From contig JAPLBU010000009.1 in the NCBI GenBank assembly GCA_026392575.1, positions 1 to 6,141 on the forward strand: 6,141 nt of DNA, written 5' to 3'. The notes under the pieces were generated by a model. That model saw only the letters and a program-made list of their open reading frames with translations. It did no database searches and was not told where the DNA came from. Below are positions 1-5,443 of this stretch, piece by piece. The position numbers and the translations under genes were made by a program. The stretch's first letter is position 1; each line of letters begins with the position of its first letter. The stretch is from Actinomycetota bacterium. GTDB lineage: Bacteria; Actinomycetota; Actinomycetes; S36-B12.

Positions 1-1035
1 CTGAAGGATCGTCGTGCGGAACACCGCGGAGACGTTGTCAGCAGCACCAGCAAAGGCGAGCAGCAGCAGGGCGAGTGGCAGCCAGCGCACCAGCCCGAAG
101 GCGGTGATCGCCAGACCCCACACGACGATGGCGTACACGATGGCCCGTCCCTGCATGCGCACATGGCCAAGCGGCCCGGAGAGCACACCGGACACCAGTG
201 CACCTGCGGCGGGGGCCGCCGACAGCAGGCCGAGCACGAGAGCGACATCGCGCGTCGAGCCGCCGTACCAGTTGGCCGCGATCGCCGGAAAGAGTGCGCG
301 CGGCATGCCGAACACCATCGCGACGATGTCCTCGTAGAACGTCATCTGCAGGTTCATCTTCCCCTTGAGGAAGGCGAATCCCTCACGCACGGCCGCCCAA
401 CCGGCTCGTGGCCGTTCGACGCCCGGCGTGACGATCGGCGGCAGGCTCGGCAACCGGAACATCGCCCACACGACGATGCCAAACGCCACGACATCGACTG
501 CATACGCGGTGGTGACAGTGCCTGTTATCGCGACCAGGATGCCGCCGAGCACCGGTCCGAGAGTGAAGCCCAGGTTCCAGGTGATCATGCCCAGGGCGTT
601 CGCGGCAGGTAGCAGTTCCGCCGGGACGATGCGAGGGATGATCGACTGCCGCGCCGGATTGCCGACCGCGAAGAACGCCGACTGCACCGCGATGATCACG
701 TAGAGCACGCCCACGGAGTTCGCCTGCAGCAGCGACTGCGCGAGGAAGGCCATCGAGCAGACCCAGAGACCGGCTGCGGAGATGAGCCCCACCTTGCGGC
801 GGTCGAAGGCATCCGACAAGGTGCCGCCGTAGAGACCGAAGCCGACGAGAGGCACGAGCTGGCACAGGCCGACGAGCCCGACCATCAGGCTTGAGTGGGT
901 GATGTCCCACACCTGCAGTCCGACCGCGACCGACGTCATCTGCTGGCCGACGTTGCTGATGCCGAGCGACGCCCACAGCCGTCGATAGGCCGCACTGACA
1001 CGCAGCGGCGTCAGATCGGCGAACAGGCGGCTCAC
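1..1035 (-). CDS. MFS exporter, EntS/MFS_3-like (3' end outside window)
   Basis: This is an integral inner-membrane transporter of the major facilitator superfamily, probably a proton-driven exporter. The frame is open from a GTG at 1035 to the window edge, giving 345 codons with no stop. The N terminus (LFADLTPLRVSAAYRRLW) followed by SNVGQQMTSVAVGLQVWD at about residues 27-44 resembles the MFS_3 group that includes the enterobactin exporter EntS and many actinobacterial drug or siderophore exporters. The MFS motif A is clear in the TM2-TM3 loop (GGTLSDAFDRRKV, residues 70-82). A motif C-like GFTLGPVLGG lies in TM5, which is typical of antiporters. About nine to ten membrane segments are visible; relatives are about 410-430 residues, so roughly 70-85 residues are missing. 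A possible ribosome site, GGAGTAGG, lies 9 bases before the GTG; an in-frame TTG 9 bases further upstream is a weaker alternative start. It lies 138 bp downstream of pdxH in the same direction. The substrate is unknown. Confidence 0.88.
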   Translation of the reverse strand, partial: MSRLFADLTPLRVSAAYRRLWASLGISNVGQQMTSVAVGLQVWDITHSSLMVGLVGLCQLVPLVGFGLYGGTLSDAFDRRKVGLISAAGLWVCSMAFLAQSLLQANSVGVLYVIIAVQSAFFAVGNPARQSIIPRIVPAELLPAANALGMITWNLGFTLGPVLGGILVAITGTVTTAYAVDVVAFGIVVWAMFRLPSLPPIVTPGVERPRAGWAAVREGFAFLKGKMNLQMTFYEDIVAMVFGMPRALFPAIAANWYGGSTRDVALVLGLLSAAPAAGALVSGVLSGPLGHVRMQGRAIVYAIVVWGLAITAFGLVRWLPLALLLLAFAGAADNVSAVFRTTILQ

Positions 1036-1044
1036 GTCCGGCAA

Positions 1045-1052
1045 CCTACTCC
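1045..1052 (-). promoter_or_regulatory. Ribosome binding site of the left MFS gene
   Basis: On the minus strand this reads GGAGTAGG, 9 bases upstream of the GTG at 1035. It is an acceptable Shine-Dalgarno sequence and supports that GTG over the in-frame TTG located between it and the GTG. Confidence 0.5.
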
Positions 1053-1056
1053 GCGC

Positions 1057-1086
1057 TTCGCGAGCACTCCTCCGTCGTTCGCGAAC
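1057..1086. promoter_or_regulatory. Possible operator: TTCGCGA repeat pair and GTTCGCGAAC palindrome
   Basis: TTCGCGA occurs at 1057-1063 and again at 1078-1084, exactly 21 bp apart, about two helical turns. The second copy lies inside a perfect 10 bp palindrome, GTTCGCGAAC (1077-1086). The pair is 22 to 51 bp upstream of the MFS start. Spacing and position suit a dimeric repressor such as the TetR or MarR regulators that often control MFS exporters, but no regulator gene is visible. TCGCGA-like words are common in GC-rich DNA, so chance is a real alternative. Confidence 0.25.
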
Positions 1087-1117
1087 GGCCCTTTGTGGTC
1101 GATTCGAGACGGTTGAT

Positions 1118-1132
1118 CCCGACCACGTCGGG
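1118..1132. other. Short perfect hairpin between pdxH and the MFS gene
   Basis: CCCGAC, a CAC loop and GTCGGG form a 6 bp GC-rich stem with a 3-base loop. It lies 42 bp beyond the pdxH stop in the direction of pdxH transcription. No U-run follows on the minus strand, so it is not a classic intrinsic terminator. It might stabilise the pdxH mRNA 3' end or act as a weak U-less terminator, as proposed for actinobacteria. Confidence 0.3.
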
Positions 1133-1144
1133 CCGCTCGGCAGA

Positions 1145-1163
1145 GGGGAGGGTGGGAGAGGGG
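1145..1163 (+). other. Putative G-quadruplex motif just downstream of pdxH
   Basis: Four runs of three or more G are separated by loops of 1, 1 and 3 bases (GGGG-A-GGG-T-GGG-AGA-GGGG), which fits the canonical intramolecular G-quadruplex pattern with very short loops. It lies 10 bp beyond the pdxH stop codon, inside a nearly all-purine tract from 1142 to 1173. For transcription of pdxH and the MFS gene the G-rich strand is the template, so the RNA carries the C-rich copy. It could pause or stop RNA polymerase between the two genes; that role is inference. Confidence 0.5.
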
Positions 1164-1173
1164 AAGCGGAGGA

Positions 1174-1863
1174 CTACGGAGACAGCCGTTCCACCGTCCA
1201 CGCAGCGGCATCGTCAAGGGCTGCCCCGGCGTTCCTCGCTCCGAACTGCAGCCGGTCATGCAGCCGCGACTCACGGCCCTGCCAGAACTCCACCGTCTCG
1301 GGTCGGATCAGCCAGCCACCCCAGAATGCCGGGATGGGCACCTCGACGCCTTCGGGATACTGCTCCTGCAGGCGTGCATGCCGTTCCTCGAGACCGGACC
1401 GGCCGTCGATCACCGTTGACTGCTCACTCGCCCACGCGCCGAGCTGCGAGCCATGGGGCCGGCTCTGGAAGTACTCCGCCACCTCGTCGCGGCCGATCAG
1501 CTCGGCCCGGCCGACGATCACCACCTGCCGGTGCAGCGCTAGCCAGGGGAACGTCGCCGACACCGCCGGATTGGCCACCAACTCCCGGCTCTTGCGCGAC
1601 ATGAGGTTCGTGTAGAAGACGAAGCCCCGTGGATCCGCGTCCTTGAGCAGGACTGTCCGGGTGCTCGGCTGGCCCACGGCGGTCACGGTCGCGAGCACCA
1701 TCGCATTCGGCTCCTGCAGCCCCGAGTCGACCGCATCGGTGAACCAGGCCCGGAACTGCTCAAGCGGGCTCGGTCGAAGATCTGCCTCGGCGAGGGTGCC
1801 TAGGAGGTACGAAATCCGCAGGCTTGGAGTCGACGGGGAGGCAGGCTCGGTGGACGAACTCAT
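1174..1863 (-). CDS. pdxH: Pyridoxamine/pyridoxine 5'-phosphate oxidase
   Basis: This cytoplasmic FMN-dependent oxidase (EC 1.4.3.5) converts pyridoxine or pyridoxamine 5'-phosphate to pyridoxal 5'-phosphate, using oxygen and releasing hydrogen peroxide. The 229 residues are close to full length for the family (E. coli 218). Visible signatures are the N-terminal R16/Y19 pair, RTVLLK (69-74), FYTN (83-86) with SRK (89-91) for FMN, RQV (112-114), YFQSRPHGSQ (131-140) for substrate phosphate, WGG (181-183), EFWQG (192-196) and RLHDR (200-204). R200 and H202 match the E. coli catalytic pair R197/H199, and the protein ends in the family's usual RL(S/A)P. The ATG at 1863 has GGTGAG 8 bases upstream. 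It diverges from the citrate synthase operon and reads towards an MFS gene. In actinobacteria that make PLP through PdxST, PdxH mainly serves salvage; which route this organism uses is not visible here. Confidence 0.97.
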   Translation of the reverse strand: MSSSTEPASPSTPSLRISYLLGTLAEADLRPSPLEQFRAWFTDAVDSGLQEPNAMVLATVTAVGQPSTRTVLLKDADPRGFVFYTNLMSRKSRELVANPAVSATFPWLALHRQVVIVGRAELIGRDEVAEYFQSRPHGSQLGAWASEQSTVIDGRSGLEERHARLQEQYPEGVEVPIPAFWGGWLIRPETVEFWQGRESRLHDRLQFGARNAGAALDDAAAWTVERLSP

Positions 1864-1866
1864 AAC

Positions 1867-1886
1867 CCGATCTCACCACGGATCGG
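1867..1886. promoter_or_regulatory. Inverted repeat enclosing the pdxH ribosome binding site
   Basis: CCGATC (1867-1872) and GATCGG (1881-1886) are perfect inverted 6-mers around an 8-base loop, in the 73 bp spacer between the divergent pdxH and citrate synthase starts. In pdxH mRNA the hairpin loop would hold the Shine-Dalgarno GGTGAG (1877-1872, last base in the stem), ending 3 bases before the ATG. It could act as a DNA operator or modulate translation. Six-base arms in GC-rich DNA can arise by chance. I find no convincing -10/-35 pair in the spacer for either gene, though promoters for both are expected here or inside the flanking 5' ends. Confidence 0.35.
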
Positions 1887-1924
1887 CAAGGGATGTTGAA
1901 TGGGGGCGAAGAGCAGTTCCCCGA

Positions 1925-1930
1925 GAGGAG
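1925..1930 (+). promoter_or_regulatory. Ribosome binding site fixing the citrate synthase start
   Basis: GAGGAG, within GAGAGGAG, ends 6 bases before the GTG at 1937. This decides the start: the frame is open back to an ATG at 1643, but that extension runs antisense through pdxH and has no family similarity. Confidence 0.8.
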
Positions 1931-1936
1931 CACATC

Positions 1937-3064
1937 GTGGCCGAGTTCGTGCCGGGCCTTGAGGGCGTCGTCGCCTTCGAGACGCAGATCGCCGAGCCGG
2001 ACCGCGACGGAAGCGTTCTGCGCTACCGCGGGGTCGATATCGAGGATCTTGTGGGCAAGGTGTCCTTCGGCAACGTGTGGGGGCTGCTCGTGGACAACGA
2101 GTTCAACCCCGGTCTGCCGCCCGCCGAGCCGTTCCCCATCCCGATCCATTCGGGCGACGTCCGCGTCGACGTGCAGTCGGCCATCGCCATGCTCGCCCCC
2201 GCCTGGGGCCTTCAGCCGCTGCTCGATATCGACGATGACACCGCCCGCGAGAACCTCGCGCACGTGTCCGTCATGGCCCTGTCCTTCGTCGCCCAGTCAG
2301 CGCGCGGCATCGGCAAGCCGATGGTCCCGCAGGCGCACATCGACGAGGCCTCAACGATCGTCGAGCGCATGATGCGGCGCTGGCGCGGCGATCCCGATCC
2401 CCGACACGTCAAGGCCGTCGACGCGTACTTCGTGTCGGCTGCCGAGCACGGCATGAATGCGTCGACGTTCACCGCTCGCGTGATCGCCTCAACCGGTGCC
2501 GACGTCGCTGCCGCGATCTCCGGTGCCATCGGCGCCATGAGCGGCCCCCTGCACGGCGGTGCGCCGGCGAGAGTCCTCGACATGATCGAGGCGATCGAGC
2601 GCACGGGTGATGCAGATGCTTACGTCAAGGGCGTCCTCGACCGCAATGAGCGCCTGATGGGCTTCGGCCACCGCGTCTACCGCGCCGAGGATCCTCGCGC
2701 CCGTGTCCTGCGTCGCGTGGCGCGCGAGCTCGACGCGCCACGCTACGAGGTAGCCGAGGCCCTCGAACAGGCGGCACTTCGCGAACTTCGTGAGCGGCGC
2801 CCCGACCGCGTGCTCGAGACCAACGTCGAGTTCTGGGCGGCCATCGTCCTCGACTTCGCTGAGGTCCCGGCGCCCATGTTCACATCGATGTTCACGTGTG
2901 CGCGACTCGCTGGCTGGAGCGCGCACATCCTCGAGCAGAAGCGCACCGGGCGCCTGATCCGCCCGTCGGCACGCTACGTCGGCCCCGCCCCCCGCACACC
3001 GGAGCAGGTGCCGGGCTGGGACGCGGACATGGTCGCCCCGACCGGCTACACCCGCACGGTCTAG
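1937..3064 (+). CDS. citA: Citrate synthase, CitA-type (citrate synthase 2)
   Basis: This cytoplasmic enzyme condenses acetyl-CoA with oxaloacetate to give citrate at the entry to the TCA cycle. Its 375 residues match the short dimeric class and closely resemble the second citrate synthase of mycobacteria and streptomycetes (CitA). The N terminus (FVPGLEGVVAFETQIAEPD) and LRYRGVDIEDL (about 28-38) are characteristic. The active-site His motifs are present: GPLHGGAPARVL with H206, and GFGHRVYRAEDPRARVL with H245, equivalent to E. coli H264 and H305. The third catalytic position, D362 in the E. coli motif NVDF, is glutamate here (NVEF, E298). From memory this occurs in other actinobacterial CitA proteins too. 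The C-terminal ARLAGWSAHILEQ and RPSARYVGP are also conserved. A separate main GltA probably exists elsewhere. It is likely first in an operon with serC, 40 bp downstream. 2-methylcitrate synthase activity cannot be excluded but is less likely from the close CitA match. Confidence 0.95.
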   Translation: MAEFVPGLEGVVAFETQIAEPDRDGSVLRYRGVDIEDLVGKVSFGNVWGLLVDNEFNPGLPPAEPFPIPIHSGDVRVDVQSAIAMLAPAWGLQPLLDIDDDTARENLAHVSVMALSFVAQSARGIGKPMVPQAHIDEASTIVERMMRRWRGDPDPRHVKAVDAYFVSAAEHGMNASTFTARVIASTGADVAAAISGAIGAMSGPLHGGAPARVLDMIEAIERTGDADAYVKGVLDRNERLMGFGHRVYRAEDPRARVLRRVARELDAPRYEVAEALEQAALRELRERRPDRVLETNVEFWAAIVLDFAEVPAPMFTSMFTCARLAGWSAHILEQKRTGRLIRPSARYVGPAPRTPEQVPGWDADMVAPTGYTRTV

Positions 3065-3104
3065 GGTTAGGCGTACCGCCGACTAGCACAGGAGAGAACC
3101 CTTC
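3065..3104 (+). promoter_or_regulatory. citA-serC spacer with serC ribosome binding site
   Basis: The spacer carries AGGAGAG at 3090-3096, ending 8 bases before the serC GTG at 3105. There is no terminator-like stem with a T-run, so read-through from citA is likely. TAGGGT at 3062-3067, overlapping the citA stop, fits the loose actinobacterial -10 pattern TANNNT and could give serC its own promoter, but no good -35 accompanies it. Confidence 0.5.
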
Positions 3105-4238
3105 GTGGCCGTTTCGCCGGACGACATCCGCATCCCCGCTGACCTCCTCCCCGCCGACGGCCGCTTCGGCTCCGGACCCTCGAAAGTCCGCAAGGAACAG
3201 CTCGACGCCCTGTCCTCGGTGTGGCAGACCTACCTCGGCACGTCGCACCGCCAGAAGACGGTCAAGTCGCAGGTGGGCCGTCTGCGCACTGGCCTCGCTG
3301 ACCTGTTCTCGCTGCCCAAGGGCTACGAGGTCGTGCTCGGCAACGGCGGCTCCACCGCGTTCTGGGACGTCGCATCCTTCGGCCTCGTCCGGGACCGTGC
3401 CCAGTTCCTGACCTTCGGCGAGTTCGGCGCCAAGTTCGCCAGCGGAGTGAAGAACGCACCCCACCTCGGCGAGCCGACCATCCTGAAGTCCGATCCCGGA
3501 TCCGCCCCGTCGTTCGTGGCGGAGGCCGGCGTAGATGCCTACTGCAGCCCGCACAACGAGACCTCGACCGGCGTCGCCATCACCCCTCGCCGCGTTGCCG
3601 GGGCCGACGCTGATGCCCTCCTGGTCATCGACGCGACGAGCGGCGCCGGGGGTCTGGCCGTCGATCCCACCGAATTCGACACCTACTACTTCGCCCCGCA
3701 GAAAAGCTTCGGCTCCGACGGTGGCATCTGGTTCGCCCTCATGTCGCCCGCAGCCATCGAGCGGGCGTCGCAGATCAAGCAGTCTGGGCGCTGGATCCCC
3801 GACTTCCTCGACCTGCAGACGGCGATCGACAACTCGCGCCTCGACCAGACCTACAACACGCCGGCCCTCGCGACCATCCTGATGATGGCCGAGCAGGTCG
3901 ACTGGTTCAACGCGAACGGTGGCCTCGACTGGTGCGTCGCTCGCACGTCGGAGTCGTCCGGCGTCCTGTACGACTGGGCCGAGGCGAGCCCAGTCGCAAC
4001 CCCGTTCGTCACGGACCCTGCGCTGCGTTCCGGTGTCGTTGCGACGATCGACATCGACGATTCCATCGACGCTACGGCGATCACGTCGGTCCTGCGCCGC
4101 AATGGCATCCTCGACACCGAGCCCTACCGCAAGCTGGGTCGTAACCAATTGCGCGTCGCGGTCTTCCCGGCCGTCGAGCCCGACGACGTTCGCGCCCTCA
4201 CGCGCTGCATCGACAACGTGATCACGCAGCTGGCGTGA
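3105..4238 (+). CDS. serC: Phosphoserine aminotransferase (actinobacterial type)
   Basis: This cytoplasmic PLP-dependent class V aminotransferase (EC 2.6.1.52) moves the amino group of glutamate to 3-phosphohydroxypyruvate, giving O-phosphoserine, the second step of serine synthesis from 3-phosphoglycerate. Its 377 residues match the mycobacterial-type SerC. Visible landmarks are FGSGPSKVR near residue 21, the PLP-phosphate binding GNGGSTAFWD (from residue 79, N80), HNETSTGV (150-157), VIDATSGAGG with D176 expected to contact the pyridine nitrogen, and APQKSFGSDGG with K200 as the Schiff-base lysine. A C-terminal small domain ends in a regular helix. The start is a GTG with AGGAGAG upstream. 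It follows the citrate synthase gene by 40 bp and overlaps the next MFS gene by four bases. Divergent pdxH makes its cofactor. SerC also acts in DXP-dependent PLP synthesis in enterobacteria, but that route is generally not used in actinobacteria. Confidence 0.96.
   Translation: MAVSPDDIRIPADLLPADGRFGSGPSKVRKEQLDALSSVWQTYLGTSHRQKTVKSQVGRLRTGLADLFSLPKGYEVVLGNGGSTAFWDVASFGLVRDRAQFLTFGEFGAKFASGVKNAPHLGEPTILKSDPGSAPSFVAEAGVDAYCSPHNETSTGVAITPRRVAGADADALLVIDATSGAGGLAVDPTEFDTYYFAPQKSFGSDGGIWFALMSPAAIERASQIKQSGRWIPDFLDLQTAIDNSRLDQTYNTPALATILMMAEQVDWFNANGGLDWCVARTSESSGVLYDWAEASPVATPFVTDPALRSGVVATIDIDDSIDATAITSVLRRNGILDTEPYRKLGRNQLRVAVFPAVEPDDVRALTRCIDNVITQLA
4235..4238 (+). promoter_or_regulatory. GTGA stop/start overlap coupling serC to the MFS gene
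   Basis: The serC stop TGA (4236-4238) shares bases with the downstream GTG start (4235-4237). This four-base overlap is a common arrangement for translational coupling and indicates a single transcript. Confidence 0.75.
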
Positions 4239-5443
4239 CCGAGCCCTGGGCCGAGATGCCGACGCGAGTCGGCACCGCCAATCGGCCCGTGCGCGACCGA
4301 CCGACCTGGATCGCCTACGTCCAGCTCGCGTTCTGGGCCTGGTTCCTCTACGCCTTCGGCGCGACCGCGGCCCTGCTGCGTGATGAGCAGGGCACGAGTC
4401 GTTCAGTCGCCTCCTTGCACGGCACGGCGCTCGCCATCGGCGGACTCATCGGCGCGATGCTGACCGCGCGTGCGGTAGCCCGCTGGGGCCGCGGGATCGT
4501 GATGCGCGGCTCGGCCCTCGGAGCGATCACGTTCGTCCTCGTCTACACGTGGCCGGGAGCACCCCCGGCGGTGACGATGCTGGGTGCCGCGCTCGCGGCC
4601 TTCTTCGGCACGTTCCTGCTGATCACCATCAATGCGTTCCTGCTGGACTACCAGGGGCTTGCCGGACCGCCAGCACTGACCGAGGCCAATGCCCTCGCCT
4701 CATTCGCCGGGGTACTGAGTCCGCTCGCGGTCGGCATCGGGGCCGCCACCGTCCTGGGCTGGCGCTGGGGAATCTGGATCGCGGTCGTTGCCCTGGTGGC
4801 GGTCGAGTTCTGGCGTGGTCGGCATGTTGCCGTGTTCGGCACACGCGGCCTGGCCGCGCATGAGGCCGAGGGTGGTCGGTTCGGCAGCCGGGTCTACTGG
4901 TCGCTCGGCGCCATCATGTGCTTCCTCGGCGCCGAGTTCTGCCTGACGTACTGGGGTCCTGACCTGCTGCGCGAACGCTGCGGTTTCGGGCCTGCCGCCG
5001 CAGCCGCATCCCTGATGGCGGTCATCGGCGGAATGCTGATCGGCCGACTCGGCGGATCGCGTCTCGCCGAGCGGATTCCCACGGAGCGTCTCCTGAAGGC
5101 CTCCGTCGTCTTCGCGATCGCCTCGTTCTCGCTCGCCTGGCTGTTCACCCAGTGGCCGATCGTCCTGCTCGGCATGCTGCTCACCGGCGTCGGCATCGGC
5201 ATCCACTGGCCCCTCGGCGTGGCCCGCGTCGTGCGAGCCTCCGGCGGGATGACCGACCGCGCGTCAGCGGCCTCGTCCATCGCCGGCAGCATCGCGATCG
5301 CGATCGCCCCGTTCGCCCTCGGCGTCCTCTCCGACACGGTCGGCTTCCACATCGCGTTCCTGCTCGTGCCGCTCCTGTTGGCAGGAGCCCTCGTCATCCT
5401 CGTGGTGCGGCCGGAGCCCGACGTCGTCGCACCTCTGCGATAG
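4235..5443 (+). CDS. MFS transporter of unknown substrate, coupled to serC
   Basis: This 402-residue protein has about twelve hydrophobic segments in two groups of six (roughly 25-190 and 220-391), separated by a hydrophilic loop near 191-219, as expected for the major facilitator superfamily. After a 24-residue cytoplasmic N terminus, TM1 leads to LLRDEQGTSRSVASLHGTALAIGG (quoted ends only: LLRDEQGTSR, LHGTALAIGG), a pattern I associate with uncharacterised actinobacterial MFS proteins. Motif A is degenerate (ARAVARWGRG, 78-87); the second-half equivalent is GRLGGSRLAERIP (270-282). A lone acidic residue, E234, lies in TM7 (GAEFCLTYWGPDLL) and could take part in proton coupling. The GTG at 4235 overlaps the serC stop as GTGA, with no clear Shine-Dalgarno, so translation probably depends on termination of serC. 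ATG at 4256 (residue 8) is an alternative start. Its 3' end overlaps the opposite-strand gene by 50 bp. It is not closely similar to the other MFS protein here. Confidence 0.88.
   Translation: MTEPWAEMPTRVGTANRPVRDRPTWIAYVQLAFWAWFLYAFGATAALLRDEQGTSRSVASLHGTALAIGGLIGAMLTARAVARWGRGIVMRGSALGAITFVLVYTWPGAPPAVTMLGAALAAFFGTFLLITINAFLLDYQGLAGPPALTEANALASFAGVLSPLAVGIGAATVLGWRWGIWIAVVALVAVEFWRGRHVAVFGTRGLAAHEAEGGRFGSRVYWSLGAIMCFLGAEFCLTYWGPDLLRERCGFGPAAAAASLMAVIGGMLIGRLGGSRLAERIPTERLLKASVVFAIASFSLAWLFTQWPIVLLGMLLTGVGIGIHWPLGVARVVRASGGMTDRASAASSIAGSIAIAIAPFALGVLSDTVGFHIAFLLVPLLLAGALVILVVRPEPDVVAPLR

Noticed and set aside
383..976. 197-codon minus-strand open frame within the left MFS gene
   Set aside because: It is out of frame with the MFS reading frame, is Arg-rich without membrane segments, and the MFS frame has clear family motifs.
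1643..1936. In-frame N-terminal extension of the citrate synthase
   Set aside because: It is antisense to pdxH, has no resemblance to citrate synthases, and a strong ribosome site precedes the GTG at 1937.
2892..4148. 418-codon open frame on the minus strand opposite citA and serC
   Set aside because: It is a product of GC-biased third positions. Its composition is Arg/Gly/Val-rich low-quality sequence with no recognisable domain, while the plus strand encodes a clear SerC.
5287..5307. Tandem GCGATC repeats resembling a repeat element or HIP1-like sites
   Set aside because: They encode alternating Ile-Ala in a membrane segment of the MFS protein and are explained by codon choice.
4700..5397. 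Two open frames of about 168 codons on the minus strand opposite the right MFS gene
   Set aside because: They are shadow frames of a GC-rich membrane protein gene and show no start signal or domain.
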